64,000 nucleotides of DNA from Lyngbya sp. CCAP 1446/10 (GCF_026130175.1 NZ_JAIGNI010000018.1:1-64000); one strand, 5' to 3'; shown: positions 8,385 to 18,067, counted from the stretch's first letter. Notes: generated by a model from the sequence alone, not told the origin. Program-made: numbers and translations.

Positions 8385-9632
8385 ATGATTAAAGAATCTC
8401 CACTTGGTTATGAATATCAGATTGGCGGGAGTCTCCCAGCAGATGCGTCTAGTTACGTGACGCGGCAAGCAGACTTGGACTTTTATGAATGTTTGAAGGC
8501 TGGTGAGTTTTGTTACGTTTTGAATTCCCGGCAAATGGGTAAGTCTAGTTTGCGGGTGCGGGCTATGCAAAGATTGCAAGCTGAAGGTACTGTTTGCGCT
8601 TTTATCGATTTAACTGGGATTGGTAAGGAGGATGTAACTGCGGAAAAATGGTATGCTGGTATTGTTAATTCTTTAGTTAGTAGCTGTCAGCTAGGCAATA
8701 AAGTTAATTGGCGGAGTTGGTGGCGCGATCGCCGGGATTTGTTTTCGCCTCTCCAGCGGTTTAGTTTGTTTATTGAAGAAGTTGTTTTAGTTGAGATAGA
8801 ATCAAATATTGTTATTTTTGTTGACGAGATCGATCGCGTTTTGAGCATGAATTTTTCTACGGATGAGTTTTTTGCTCTGATTCGCTGGTTTTACAATCAA
8901 AGAGTTGACAATTTTTTATACCGACGTTTGACTTTTGCGCTGTTGGGGGTGGCGACACCGGCGGATTTGATTGCTGATAAAACTCAAACTCCTTTTAATA
9001 TTGGTAAGGCGATAAATTTAGGCGGTTTTACAATTAATGAAGTGCAGCCTTTGATTGATGGTTGGCAGGGGCTGGTTGATAATGCTGAAAGTGCGTTAGC
9101 GAAGCCCTCGCAGAGGATCGCCCAAATCCTAGATTGGACGGGGGGACAACCTTTTTTAACGCAAAAGCTATGCAAACTGATGCTTGAGGAATCTGCATTG
9201 GGAAATTTGCGATCGGTTGAAGAGGTGGTGCAGTTGCGGATTGTGGAGAATTGGGAGTCTCAGGATGAGCCTGAACATTTGAAAACTATTCGCGATCGCA
9301 TTTTGAGAAATCAGCAAAAAGCAGGCCAGTTATTAGGGCTTTACCAGCAAATTTTGCAATCCGCAAACCCCCCCCAACCCCCCCTTGCTAAGGGGGGGCT
9401 AAATACTCAAGAATCCTCCCTTAGCCCTGAAAAAATAAGCGCAAACCCCCCCCAACTCCCCCTTGCTAAGGGGGGGCTAAATACTCAAGAATCCTCCCTT
9501 AGCCCTGAAAAAATAAGCACTCTTACTCCCCCCCTTAGCAAGGGGGGGCAGGGGGGGTTCTTGCCGATGGCAGTCACGAACAAACAGAATTGCGCCTCTC
9601 AGGTTTGGTGGTTTTGCATCAAGGCAAATTAA
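8385..9632 (+). CDS. AAA-like ATPase half of an interrupted AAA-WD40 protein
   Basis: Start ATG 8385 has GAGG 8 bp upstream; GTG 8376 is in frame but overlaps it. The N terminus ([23 protein letters not shown]) opens a cyanobacterial AAA-like domain. It has a Walker A variant NSRQMGKSS near residue 48, a Walker [10 protein letters not shown] near 145 and [12 protein letters not shown] near 250. This normally continues into a linker, a membrane segment and WD40 repeats. Here the frame enters a palindromic insertion at 9366 and ends at 9632, while the expected continuation ([17 protein letters not shown]) lies in another frame. It is the 5' half of a broken gene. An in-frame REP insertion ([10 protein letters not shown]) is also present near residue 240. 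Confidence 0.75.
   Translation: MIKESPLGYEYQIGGSLPADASSYVTRQADLDFYECLKAGEFCYVLNSRQMGKSSLRVRAMQRLQAEGTVCAFIDLTGIGKEDVTAEKWYAGIVNSLVSSCQLGNKVNWRSWWRDRRDLFSPLQRFSLFIEEVVLVEIESNIVIFVDEIDRVLSMNFSTDEFFALIRWFYNQRVDNFLYRRLTFALLGVATPADLIADKTQTPFNIGKAINLGGFTINEVQPLIDGWQGLVDNAESALAKPSQRIAQILDWTGGQPFLTQKLCKLMLEESALGNLRSVEEVVQLRIVENWESQDEPEHLKTIRDRILRNQQKAGQLLGLYQQILQSANPPQPPLAKGGLNTQESSLSPEKISANPPQLPLAKGGLNTQESSLSPEKISTLTPPLSKGGQGGFLPMAVTNKQNCASQVWWFCIKAN
9093..9121 (+). repeat. REP-like palindromic repeat read in frame ([10 protein letters not shown])
   Basis: GCGTTAGCGAAGCCC...AGAGGATCGC inside the AAA domain. Inverted copies occur at 53662-53707, 54647-54696 and 54731-54759. In this protein family the alignment around [13 protein letters not shown] usually lacks these ten residues, so the repeat appears to have been inserted without breaking the frame. 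Confidence 0.6.
9366..9559. mobile_element. MITE-like C/G-run palindromic element with internal tandem duplication
   Basis: About 194 bp with imperfect terminal inverted repeats of about 32 bp. The left end starts AACCCCCCCCAA and contains CCCTTGCTAAGGG; the right end contains CCCTTAGCAAGGG and ends GGGGGGGTT. Between them a unit of about 77 bp is present twice in tandem. No transposase is encoded. It splits the AAA-WD40 gene; 194 is 2 mod 3 and the downstream frame is displaced by exactly that amount. Because the ends are runs of 7-8 C or G, a base-count error in the assembly must be kept in mind. Confidence 0.75.
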
Positions 9633-12136
9633 AAGTTTACAACCTAATTTATGCGGCAATATTCAATCTTGAATGGGTGGATAAACAGTTGGGAAAGCTT
9701 CGCCCCTATGCGGAAAATTTTAATGCTTGGAATGCTGCCAATTTTGAAGATAATTCGCGGCTGCTGCGGGGAAATGCCCTACAAGAAGCTTTAGATTGGG
9801 CAAAAAATCAAAGTTTAAGTCCTCTGGACTACCGCTTTTTAGCGGCGGCTCAAAATTGGGAAAAGCGAGAAGTTCAACAGGCTTTAGTCGTCAAAGAAGA
9901 AGAAGGTCAGATATTAGCAGATGCGAATGAAATTTTAGTTTTGGCTCAACAAAAAGCAAAACTAAAATTAACTCAAGCCCAGCGGAGGGCTACTCGGATT
10001 GTGGCTATCGGTTCTATAGTTTTGGCAATTTCTATCATCACAGCAATCTCAATCCAATTACAAGTAAAACAAGCCCAACAGCAACTAGCAGAACAACAAG
10101 TAATCTTGCAAACTTCATTCTCTAAAGCAGCTTTGGTTTCCGATTCTTTTGAGGCGCTGCTGAAAGCGTTACAAGCAGCACAACAGATCAAAGGATTAGA
10201 AAAATCAGCCAGCAATGAGACACAGATACAAGTAACCAGGGGGCTACAACAGGCAATTTATCATGTTAGAGAACGCGATCGCGCGATCGGTCATCGTGGC
10301 GCTATCAGAAGTGTAACTTTCAGTCCCGATGGCAAAATTTTTGCTTCTGCTAGCGAGGATCGTACAGTAAAATTATGGAATGCTAGACCAGCTACATTAA
10401 TATCAACCCTGACAGGACATACTGGTAGAGTTACGAGTGTGAGTTTTCATCCTCAAGGCAAGATTTTGGCTTCTGGAAGTGAAGATGGTACTGTCAAATT
10501 GTGGGATGTAACGCGCAGCACTTTAATTAAAACTATTAAGGCTCATCATAGCTGGGTGAGAAGTGTCAGCTTTAGTCCTGACGGTCAAATTTTCGCTTCC
10601 TGTAGTTCCGCTGGTTTTATCAATTTGTGGAAAACAGCCGACGCTACATTATTAAAAACTCTGAAAGCACATACCCAGAGCGTTACCCATATTAGTTTTA
10701 GTCCCGATGGTAAAACTCTCGTTTTTGCAAGTTTTGATACAACCGTGAAGCTTTGGAATATTGGCGATGGAACTCTCATAAATACTCTGGAAGATCATAA
10801 AAGTAACACCAGAAGTGTCAGTTTCAGTCCCGATGGTAAAACCTTAGCTTCTACCGATCAAGACGGCATAGTGAAACTGTGGAATGTAGTAGATGGAACT
10901 TTACTGCAAAACCTTCCAACCCATCGCAGGGCTGTCTGGAGTGCAATTTTTAGTCCAGATGGCAATACTCTAGCCACTATCAGTTCCGATAGTACAGTCA
11001 AATTGTGGAATTTAGAGGATATAAACGACAATACAACTGAACCGCAACTTCTTAAAGGACATCGTGGCAGAATTTTGAGTATTGGTTTTAGTCCCGATGG
11101 CAAAACTCTGGTTTCTGGAAGTTTTGATAGTGCAATTAAGCTCTGGAATTTAGAGGTGAGGGAACCGCAAACCATTAAAGGAAATAGCACTAATGTTCGA
11201 GCTGTAAGTTTTAGTCCCGACGGTAAGATGTTAGCTTCCGGTAGCGACGACTTTAAAATAAAGTTATGGAATAAGAAAAATGGTACTTTACTCCAAACTC
11301 TCAGCGGTCATCAAGGTCTGGTGCTAAGTGTTAGTTTTAGTCCCGATGGTAATATATTAGCTTCCGGCAGTGTTGACAAAACAATTAAGTTGTGGAATGT
11401 GCAAGATGGTAGACTACTAAAAACTCTCAACGGTCATCGTGCTTGGGTGAGAAGCGTTCGCTTTAGTCCAGATGGAAAGACCTTGGTTTCTGGCAGTTCT
11501 GATAGTACGGTAAAACTTTGGAATGTAGCAGATATGAGGCTATTGCAAACCTTTAAAGAACCTCGCAGTATTGTTACCGATTTAAGTTTTAGTCCAGATG
11601 GAAAAGCTCTAGTTGTGGCTTGTTCTGACGGTGATATACAGCTATTAAATTTAAAAACAAGGAGTTTAAGCCAGAGTTTTCCCGCCCATAGCGGTTGGGT
11701 AGCTACCATTAGCTTTAGCCCAAATGGTAAAGTTTTTGCTTCTGGTGGTTCGGACAGTATAGTCAAACTATGGAATGCAGAAAATGGCCGATTATTGTTC
11801 ACCCTAGAAGGACATTTATCTGATATAACCAATATCAGTTTTAGTCCAGATGGCAAGACTTTAGCTTCCTCTAGCGATGACGGTACAGTGAGGATATGGA
11901 ATGTAGAAAATGGTCTGGAAATATCAACTTTAGAAGGACACCTTGGCAGCGTTACCAGCGTGATGTTTAGTCCAGATGGTAAAACACTGGCTTCTAGTGG
12001 GCTTGACAATACTATCAAGTTATGGAACTTAGAATTTGATTTAGATCATTTTATCAGACAAGGCTGCTTATGGTTGGAAGATTACTTTGCTTCTCATCCT
12101 GAAGAGGCGAGAAAATTTAGCAAAATATGTAAATAA
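9590..12136 (+). CDS. WD40 repeat half of an interrupted AAA-WD40 protein
   Basis: The frame is open from 9539 and opens with the conserved linker [13 protein letters not shown]. The first usable start codon is TTG 9590, giving 848 residues, but this is more likely the 3' half of the gene starting at 8385. After a linker containing [19 protein letters not shown], a membrane segment lies near residues 137-158. Then come 14 WD40 repeats (each with FSPDGK...VKLWN) from about residue 230 to 815, enough for two seven-bladed propellers. WD40-AAA proteins are thought to act as signalling platforms. Whether this half is translated on its own is unknown. Confidence 0.8.
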   Translation: MRLSGLVVLHQGKLKVYNLIYAAIFNLEWVDKQLGKLRPYAENFNAWNAANFEDNSRLLRGNALQEALDWAKNQSLSPLDYRFLAAAQNWEKREVQQALVVKEEEGQILADANEILVLAQQKAKLKLTQAQRRATRIVAIGSIVLAISIITAISIQLQVKQAQQQLAEQQVILQTSFSKAALVSDSFEALLKALQAAQQIKGLEKSASNETQIQVTRGLQQAIYHVRERDRAIGHRGAIRSVTFSPDGKIFASASEDRTVKLWNARPATLISTLTGHTGRVTSVSFHPQGKILASGSEDGTVKLWDVTRSTLIKTIKAHHSWVRSVSFSPDGQIFASCSSAGFINLWKTADATLLKTLKAHTQSVTHISFSPDGKTLVFASFDTTVKLWNIGDGTLINTLEDHKSNTRSVSFSPDGKTLASTDQDGIVKLWNVVDGTLLQNLPTHRRAVWSAIFSPDGNTLATISSDSTVKLWNLEDINDNTTEPQLLKGHRGRILSIGFSPDGKTLVSGSFDSAIKLWNLEVREPQTIKGNSTNVRAVSFSPDGKMLASGSDDFKIKLWNKKNGTLLQTLSGHQGLVLSVSFSPDGNILASGSVDKTIKLWNVQDGRLLKTLNGHRAWVRSVRFSPDGKTLVSGSSDSTVKLWNVADMRLLQTFKEPRSIVTDLSFSPDGKALVVACSDGDIQLLNLKTRSLSQSFPAHSGWVATISFSPNGKVFASGGSDSIVKLWNAENGRLLFTLEGHLSDITNISFSPDGKTLASSSDDGTVRIWNVENGLEISTLEGHLGSVTSVMFSPDGKTLASSGLDNTIKLWNLEFDLDHFIRQGCLWLEDYFASHPEEARKFSKICK

Positions 12137-12246
12137 ATAATTTATGGCTGAGAAATTATATTGCTAACCATCCTGAATAAATGGCAATTGCCGATTTGTG
12201 CGATGTTCAAAACTGAAATAAATCATTCCAAAATTCATCGCTGGTA

Positions 12247-12302
12247 GGGGCGGGTTCACCAACCATTTATGATAAAAATGAATAATATTGTAAACCCGCC
12301 CC
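12247..12302. repeat. Palindromic intergenic repeat (GGGGCGGGTT arms)
   Basis: GGGGCGGGTT at 12247-12256 and AACCCGCCCC at 12293-12302 flank an AT-rich centre. It lies in the 12137-12552 intergenic stretch, where I see no gene. Confidence 0.55.
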
Positions 12303-12356
12303 CACCCACAAACAATAAAAAAGTACCGTGAATTTATTGAATAATATCTAATCTTC

Positions 12357-12415
12357 GTTCGTAGTGCGGACTGAAGTCCGCATCCAAAGAGCGGACTGAA
12401 GTCCGCACTACGAAC
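12357..12415. repeat. 25-bp inverted repeat with nested palindromes
   Basis: GTTCGTAGTGCGGACTGAAG and onward at 12357 is matched in reverse at 12391-12415. Each arm itself contains the palindrome GCGGACTGAAGTCCGC. It may act as a bidirectional terminator between the convergent WD40 and queE genes; the form is that of a dispersed cyanobacterial palindrome. Confidence 0.7.
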
Positions 12416-12552
12416 CATTTTTGTTGTGCTAATCTACCCGACACTATCTAAGACGTTGATGTGAATCATGGCGGAAATATGGCGAATTTATGAAATTATT
12501 TGTGGGTTTCATAGATGGTTAGCGAACTCGAACCTACAGGATTTTTGGATGT

Positions 12553-13185
12553 TTATTGGACACCAATAAACTTGTGAGTTTGCAAAGACAACCTGTAACT
12601 AGGATGCTGTTTTAGCAACTCCAAAATAATCGGAATCGCCCGATCGCGCTTCTCCCACTCCGGCTGCAAATATACAGGAATATTCAGATTATCAAGAAAA
12701 TATTTTTTGTAAAAATCAACTTCTTCGCCAGTGCTAACCACCAATTTAATTTCATTGGCTTTCTTCCATAAATGCTCTTGTACCGGATATTTAGGATTGA
12801 TGTGTTCTTTAGGAGAAAGAGTAATCCAAGCCAGCGGCGAAACATCTTGCCAATAAGCCCCAGAAGTTTCAATACTTACCTGTTTGTCAGCTTGTAACAA
12901 TGCTGCAACTAACTCCGGCAAATTCGGTTGGATGAAAGGTTCGCCGCCAGTAATGACAACTCTCGGAGACTGCAATTCTGCCAATAGTTGAGAGATCGAC
13001 TGTGGCACAGATGGCAAACTTTTGCCACCATTTCCATAGCCTGTATCGCACCACGGACAACCCACGGGACAACCGGCCAATCTAATAAAATCTACCAAGG
13101 TGCCAGTCCAATAACCTTCGCCTTGAACAGTGCACTGAAAAGTTTCGTGAATTGGTAATTTTATTTGTAAATTTGATGCCAGCAT
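12553..13185 (-). CDS. queE: 7-carboxy-7-deazaguanine synthase (radical SAM)
   Basis: A 210-residue radical SAM enzyme converting 6-carboxy-tetrahydropterin to 7-carboxy-7-deazaguanine in the queuosine/7-deazapurine pathway. The iron-sulfur cluster motif is CPVGCPWC (C39, C43, C46), the CX3CX2C form used by QueE. It is preceded by the substrate loop ETFQCTVQGEGYWTG and followed by VVITGGEPFIQP, the SAM-binding GGEP motif. The length suits the small QueE class. Other que genes are not in the window. Start ATG 13185 gives the expected N terminus. Confidence 0.92.
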   Translation of the reverse strand: MLASNLQIKLPIHETFQCTVQGEGYWTGTLVDFIRLAGCPVGCPWCDTGYGNGGKSLPSVPQSISQLLAELQSPRVVITGGEPFIQPNLPELVAALLQADKQVSIETSGAYWQDVSPLAWITLSPKEHINPKYPVQEHLWKKANEIKLVVSTGEEVDFYKKYFLDNLNIPVYLQPEWEKRDRAIPIILELLKQHPSYRLSLQTHKFIGVQ

Positions 13186-13322
13186 TTGTCACTTTAAATT
13201 AATAATATTTGTTGAGGATTTTGATTAATTGTAATTGATCGTCGGCAATTAATATAGTTCTAGATACACCGATAGGCAGAAACCGGGTTTTTGGAGCATC
13301 TGGTGTTTTGCAAAAAGCCTTT

Positions 13323-13388
13323 TTTATAGTGCGAGCGTCCCCGCTCGCGGATTATACAACTCGCGAGCGGGGACGCTCGCACTATAAA
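13323..13388. repeat. 27-bp inverted repeat in intergenic region
   Basis: The arm at 13323-13349 (TTTATAGTGCGAGCGTCCCC...) is perfectly matched in reverse at 13362-13388, with a 12-bp loop. It lies in the 13186-13503 gap, which has no gene. It may terminate the methyltransferase gene and is probably a dispersed palindromic element. Confidence 0.75.
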
Positions 13389-13503
13389 TGGAAAACTCAG
13401 ATTCTCCTTCTTGTTTTTCACGATAATACTGTATCGCAGCCTTCAATACAGATAAAAACCTGGTTTCTTTGGCCTTAATAAAATTCCCAGCAACTACAAC
13501 TCT

Positions 13504-14202
13504 TTAATTGTGATGTTCGGGCTGCATCATAGTCGCCCAGCGGCGTTTCAGGGCTAAAGTCAGTCCGTCACCAATGGGGACAACACTGAGAGTAACTCTG
13601 GGATCGTTACGCAATTTGTCATTAAAAGCACGAATGGCGGTGGTACTTGTGTCTTGTACTTCAGGATCGGCAACTCGTCCCGACCACAGAACGTTATCAA
13701 TTACTATTAAACCGCCATTGCGTACAAGTTGGAGCGATCGCTCAAAATAAGCCTCATAATTTTCTTTATCTGCGTCTATAAAAGCAAAATCAAAGGTTCC
13801 TATTTGTCCCTCGGCTATTAGTTTGTCGAGAGTATTTATTGCTGGGCCCAACTGCAAAGAAATTTTGTTTGCGACACCCGCAGCTTCCCAATAGCGTCGC
13901 GCGATCGAAGTATATTCCTCGCTGACATCGCAAGCAATAATTTTACCGTTAGAAGGCAGCGCTAAAGCTACACACAGCGAGCTATAACCAGTAAAAACGC
14001 CAATTTCTAAGGTTTTTGTTGCTCCCATAAGCTGCACTAGCATCTCCATAAACTGACCTTGTTCGGGAGCTATTTGCATCATACCCATAGGATGCTTAGC
14101 AGTTTCTTCCCGCAACGCAGCGAGAATATCTGGCTCCCGCAGGGAAATAGATAATAGATAATCGTAAAGTTTATTTTCCAGACCAATAGTTGAGTTCGTC
14201 AT
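13504..14202 (-). CDS. Class I SAM-dependent O-methyltransferase
   Basis: A 232-residue protein of the caffeoyl-CoA/catechol O-methyltransferase family. Motif I is TLEIGVFTGYSSLCVALALP near residue 60-80. The metal-binding and catalytic region FAFIDADKENYEAYFE lies near 135-150 and VIDNVLWSGRVADP near 165, as in divalent-cation-dependent O-methyltransferases. The real acceptor cannot be told from sequence; cyanobacterial members have been tested on hydroxycinnamates. It stands alone, with large noncoding gaps on both sides. Confidence 0.88.
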   Translation of the reverse strand: MTNSTIGLENKLYDYLLSISLREPDILAALREETAKHPMGMMQIAPEQGQFMEMLVQLMGATKTLEIGVFTGYSSLCVALALPSNGKIIACDVSEEYTSIARRYWEAAGVANKISLQLGPAINTLDKLIAEGQIGTFDFAFIDADKENYEAYFERSLQLVRNGGLIVIDNVLWSGRVADPEVQDTSTTAIRAFNDKLRNDPRVTLSVVPIGDGLTLALKRRWATMMQPEHHN

Positions 14203-14756
14203 CGGTTTGTCCTTCCTGCTGACTTTTGATTTTACGTGGTAGACGTGCAGTTATTGAAAATCGGAGACGGTAGAGTTAATTTTAGCACCTATTTTGCTGT
14301 GGCCGATCGCAGGTTGCAGTATCACCGCCTTGGTAACAAGCTGGTAATTTGCTCAACGTGCGATCGACCTTTCAATCAGTTTATCTCAGCCGCAGGCGAT
14401 CGAGCAGCTCTGCAAAAGAAAAGTGGAGAGAGGAGCGTTTTGACATTGCTGCGTTCTTCCCCAAGCGTAACCCTGTGAGTTATACCAGTTCAAAAAAGAA
14501 TGCAACTTTAGACAAGGTGCAAACTCAAACACAATCAGTCATTACTAATCTCAAATCTTAAATCTCAAATGGTATCAGTTGGGGAGAATCTGACTTTATC
14601 CCGATCGCTAATAGCTAATAAGTAATTATTTAGAACTTACGCACTTTTCACAAACAAACCGTTTTATTTAACTATTATTGCTCGGTGAAATCCTGCGTAT
14701 TTTTTTTTTAAACAAACCAGGCATCTGGAAACTATTGTGTCCTGGAATATTACTAA
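14203..14756. other. Intergenic stretch without a supported gene
   Basis: Upstream of the methyltransferase. A frame of 80 codons at 14236-14478 starts with GTG, has no ribosome-binding site and resembles nothing I know, so it is not called. Several GATCG-rich HIP1-like sites are present. Confidence 0.5.
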
Positions 14757-15023
14757 TCACTAATAAACTGGGTTCAACAATAGGACGCTTTCTCAACTGT
14801 CACAGCTTATTCTTCCATACCTCAAAAACCTACCCACAATCAAAATAGCATTCCACGATTGAGATATAGCAAGTATTTCGCCGAAAAGCCAGGTTGGTTG
14901 CAACCCTTGCCTCGCACTGTTACTCATAACTAATCAACCGGGATTAATAGGACGATTACTTAACTGTCACAGTTTCGGACTCCAGACTAAAACAACCTAC
15001 TCACAATCAAAATAACATTTCAC
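14757..15023 (+). repeat. Imperfect direct repeat pair upstream of membrane protein gene
   Basis: Copy A at 14757-14856 and copy B at 14930-15023 share TAGGACG, then AACTGTCACAG, then CAATCAAAATA(A/G)CATT(T/C)CAC in the same order and nearly the same spacing. Copy B ends 13 bp before ATG 15037, so it includes the leader of that gene. It may be a duplicated promoter or leader. Confidence 0.6.
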
Positions 15024-15036
15024 AAAGGCTCTCGTT

Positions 15037-15804
15037 ATGTACAGTTTTGCAGGTTTCGGTGCCGGTACTGGCCTATTTTTATTGTTAATTTTTGCTATTC
15101 TGCAATGGCTGCACGTCCCCGCAGGCAGTTTTATTGATTGGGTAATTGCCATTGCTATTTTTGAATGGCTGTTGCTGATAGTTACAGTTCCTTGGAATGT
15201 CCATTTTGAAGCTAAAGAAGTTTTATCGCAAGCTGCGGAATCTACCAAAAAAAATATTGCTGTCGATCAGGAACAACTCAAATACGTTAATGTATTAGTT
15301 AGCCGATCGCTCTTTGTGGCGATCGCCCTGCATCTGGTAAGCGCGATCGTGCTTTACACCTTAGCCGCCACTGGAATTAGTGCTGTGGGCTATCTCAGTT
15401 CCGGTGCTGCACTGCTGTTAACTGTAATGCGTCCAGCTATCCGAGGTTATCAGTATTTAGCCCAGCGGCTGACAAGTATCCGCAGCCAATTTTTGTACCC
15501 CCGCGAAGATATTGTCGAACTTCGCAGCCGCTTTGCAAACTTAGAATCTACAGTTAAAGATTTAGCCAATCAATTCAGTTCAGATAATCCGAATTCGTGG
15601 GTAGCTGTCCAAGAGCGGGAGCAACAGGCCACCACAATAGAATTAACTAATTTATCCGCATCTCTACAATCTTTGCGATCGAAAAATCAGGCAGAACACA
15701 CTAAACTGGCAAGAGATGCAGAAAGTGCGATCGCCCAGCTTACCGACGACGGACAATTTCTCAACCACGTCCGCGAAATCATCCGCTTCTATAAAGAAGC
15801 ATAA
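15037..15804 (+). CDS. Membrane protein with C-terminal coiled coil, unknown function
   Basis: A 255-residue protein. Hydrophobic segments lie near residues 3-24, 30-50, 88-110 and 115-130, so three or four membrane passes. A soluble tail from about residue 150 is rich in heptad-like leucine spacing (VELRSRFANLESTVKDLAN and later LSASLQSLRSKNQ), suggesting a cytoplasmic coiled coil. I recognise no family. Codon use matches neighbouring core genes, including in-gene GCGATCGC sites. The duplicated upstream leader may mark regulated expression. Confidence 0.6.
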   Translation: MYSFAGFGAGTGLFLLLIFAILQWLHVPAGSFIDWVIAIAIFEWLLLIVTVPWNVHFEAKEVLSQAAESTKKNIAVDQEQLKYVNVLVSRSLFVAIALHLVSAIVLYTLAATGISAVGYLSSGAALLLTVMRPAIRGYQYLAQRLTSIRSQFLYPREDIVELRSRFANLESTVKDLANQFSSDNPNSWVAVQEREQQATTIELTNLSASLQSLRSKNQAEHTKLARDAESAIAQLTDDGQFLNHVREIIRFYKEA

Positions 15805-15805
15805 A

Positions 15806-16065
15806 AAAAGTCAGTAGTCAGTAGTCAGTAGTCAGTAGTCATTAGTCATTAGTCATTATTCATTTTAGCCTGAGCGAAGCCGAAGGCTAGTCATTGGTCA
15901 TTTTAGCCTGAGCGAAGCCGAAGGCTAGTTATTAGTCATTGGTCATTAGTGCTTTCCCCTCCGAGCGAACGTCCAACGTCCGAACGTCCCCGATCGGGAA
16001 CGTCATTAGTCATTAGTCATTTTCGCAATTTCCAATTACGAATTCCCGATTACCAATGACTAATG
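15806..16065. repeat. Heptanucleotide repeat tract with embedded REP-like hairpins
   Basis: Starts as tandem GTCAGTA, shifts to GTCATTA, and ends in the reverse complement (AATGACTAATGACTA), so the tract is a long inverted repeat. Within it a unit of about 39 bp containing TAGCCTGAGCGAAGCCGAAG and GGCTA occurs twice (about 15862-15930). Similar heptamers recur near 29530-29890. Confidence 0.7.
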
Positions 16066-16288
16066 ACTAATTCTCTATCTTTAGATAGATGCCATATACT
16101 CGCCCGGTGTAAATTTTTGAATAAAAACACAATTAAATCTGTCTTGAGGAAGACGGAATAAGTGTATTATAGATAACAGCAATTTTGAGGAAACTATAAC
16201 CAAAGATAGTTTGTTAATGAGTTAGCTTAAGCTTAATATTAAAGTATAAGCGAAAGACCTTTTTGAAAAGATAACTCAGGAAAAAATC

Positions 16289-16735
16289 ATGACTAATCGC
16301 CAACCAACACCGCCCGAGAGTGAAATTAGCAAATCAACACCAACCGACGAACAAATCGAAGCTAATATGGAAGCTCCCCACTACGACAGGGGCATTACTC
16401 CTGCTGAGACAGCAGCGCGACAAGAGCGCGAAGGCTCTAACTTCATGCACGCAACCACCGAAGCAAAGCAGAAAAGCGCCAAAACAGACGACCAAACCGA
16501 TGACGAAAGCATTCACACTACAGATGGTTATACAGTAGACCAAGAAGGTCTTGTTAACAATTACGCGATCGAACCGGAAATGTACATCAACGAACCGGGC
16601 GATTTGAGAGCAAAAGATGAAGCCGAAGCCGCAGAACGCGCTCGCACTCTCGCAGAAATCAAAGATAAAAAAGGTGAGGAAGGAAAACTCACAGAAGAAG
16701 CAGACACCCGTCACAAAGGGCCGGGAATTATTTAG
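16289..16735 (+). CDS. Small acidic, probably disordered protein
   Basis: A 148-residue hydrophilic protein rich in Glu, Asp, Lys and Thr, without any hydrophobic core, signal peptide or cysteine. The start is supported by AGGA ahead of ATG 16289. The sequence (PPESEISKSTPTDEQIEAN, then GYTVDQEGLVNNYAIEPEMY) is even in composition and reads as real coding DNA. I can assign no family; stress- or desiccation-related hydrophilins have similar composition, but that is only an analogy. Confidence 0.6.
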   Translation: MTNRQPTPPESEISKSTPTDEQIEANMEAPHYDRGITPAETAARQEREGSNFMHATTEAKQKSAKTDDQTDDESIHTTDGYTVDQEGLVNNYAIEPEMYINEPGDLRAKDEAEAAERARTLAEIKDKKGEEGKLTEEADTRHKGPGII

Positions 16736-16802
16736 GTTGTCTGGTTTGTAGTAGCGCTTGGGCGCGTGAGGTTGCAACTGCAAAGGGACGGGTTTTTTTA
16801 GG

Positions 16803-16824
16803 GGAAAGGTCGATCGACCTTTCC
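16803..16824. terminator. 22-bp perfect palindrome after the disordered-protein gene
   Basis: GGAAAGGTCGATCGACCTTTCC is perfectly self-complementary and sits within a larger GGGTTTT...AAAACCC pair (about 16789-16832). It fits a transcription terminator or a protein-binding palindrome about 70 bp beyond the stop of the upstream gene. Confidence 0.5.
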
Positions 16825-16879
16825 GGTAAAACCCACCCTTATTTTGTTTTAGACTGATGTTTTGATAATATACCTCTTG

Positions 16880-16923
16880 GAAAAATACCTAGGATGGGCG
16901 AGACGCCCATCCTAGGTATTTTT
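16880..16923. repeat. Inverted repeat (ATACCTAGGATGGGCG arms)
   Basis: Arms AAAATACCTAGGATGGGCG and its reverse complement are separated by AGAC. A related GATGGGTGTCCCGCCCGTCC follows at once. It lies in the 16736-17226 gap, which has no gene, between convergent genes. Confidence 0.65.
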
Positions 16924-17226
16924 TGATTGTGGGATGGGTGTCCCGCCCGTCCTAAAACTTAATTAAAAGGACTTTTGCTATTCAGGTCTAATTTAGGACT
17001 TAATATTATCCGCGGTCAATTACCTGCAATAAATAATAGTTCGCTCCTGAGCACTTCAGTCAAGCATCATGGATCAGGGCTGAAGCCCTCACTACAAACT
17101 AATATTGTCTTCGGAGATGATATTAGCACGGGTGGTTAAAAAAACCAGGTTGATTAAGTATAAAGTAGGAGTGCTTCAGTTTTGAGATTTTAAAGTTGAC
17201 ATCAATGCGAATTTAATTAAAATTAA

Positions 17227-17781
17227 TCAAGCCTTAACATTTTCCCTCAGCCAATTAAACTTGGCCTGAGCTAGCGCCAAATTTTCCAAGACGTTCGGAT
17301 TAATATCATCGCGTTCTAATTCTGGTTGATCCAATTCTATATTGCGACCGTATTCTATATGTCTGATCGTACCGCGCATCCTGTCTGCCAGACACAGAGA
17401 AATTCCGTAATAAAATCGGGAAGCAAAACCCATATCGTGTTGAAGCTTAATGATTAACAGCCGCCGGGGAATTGCCAGCAAGTGAGTTTCTTCGATCGCC
17501 TTCACCGTTGCCAAAGGAGGGCGAGCGTCAATGAAAGAAACTTCTCCCACAAGTTCTCCACTGCCTATTTTGGCGAGTTCTTTACTCTGCTCAGCTTCGA
17601 TCCAAACGCTCATACTCCCCTTCAAAACAATGTAGAGCGCATCATGCTGTCTCCCTTCATGGATCAAAATCGCGCCCGGTTTGAGAATTTCTTTTTTGCC
17701 TTTTTGGACTATCCAGTCGATATCGTCATTATTTAACTGGCTCAAAATAAAAAGTGCTTTTTTTCTACTGCTGTCGGCCAT
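17227..17781 (-). CDS. Cyclic-nucleotide-binding domain protein
   Basis: A 184-residue protein with a single cNMP-binding beta-barrel from about residue 18 to 130 (ILKPGAILIHEGRQHDALYIVLKGSMSVW, GSGELVGEVSFIDARPPLATVKA). The phosphate-binding cassette reads GELVGEVSFIDARPPLATV, where cAMP receptors have GE...RxA; here RPPLA lacks the usual R-(S/T)-A, so true cNMP binding is uncertain. There is no C-terminal HTH, so it is not a Crp-type DNA binder. The C-terminal 45 residues are helical. It stands alone on the minus strand. Confidence 0.82.
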   Translation of the reverse strand: MADSSRKKALFILSQLNNDDIDWIVQKGKKEILKPGAILIHEGRQHDALYIVLKGSMSVWIEAEQSKELAKIGSGELVGEVSFIDARPPLATVKAIEETHLLAIPRRLLIIKLQHDMGFASRFYYGISLCLADRMRGTIRHIEYGRNIELDQPELERDDINPNVLENLALAQAKFNWLRENVKA

Positions 17782-18067
17782 AACTTTAGCTCCCGATCGC
17801 TTTTTATATTAAATTTAGAGGGCGCGCGGTCGCAACTTCTTCCGAAGCAGTCACTCCTCGCTGAACACAGTTTTTTTATCCTGCCTAACTTCTTCGCAAA
17901 ACCCTTAGAGGGCAAGCCTTGCCAATAGCAGATCAATCAAGCTGAATATTAATCTCTCAATACTAGCATTTGTTGAACAATCTTTTGTAGCTCGATCGGC
18001 ATTCCACAAAATCCTGCTTCAAGTCCGTATTCAAACCAATCGGGTTGGCCCGCACAGCTTTGCAGCC

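Noticed and set aside
14236-14478. 80-codon frame upstream of the methyltransferase
   Set aside because: GTG start without a ribosome-binding site, no recognisable motif, in a region of HIP1-like repeats.
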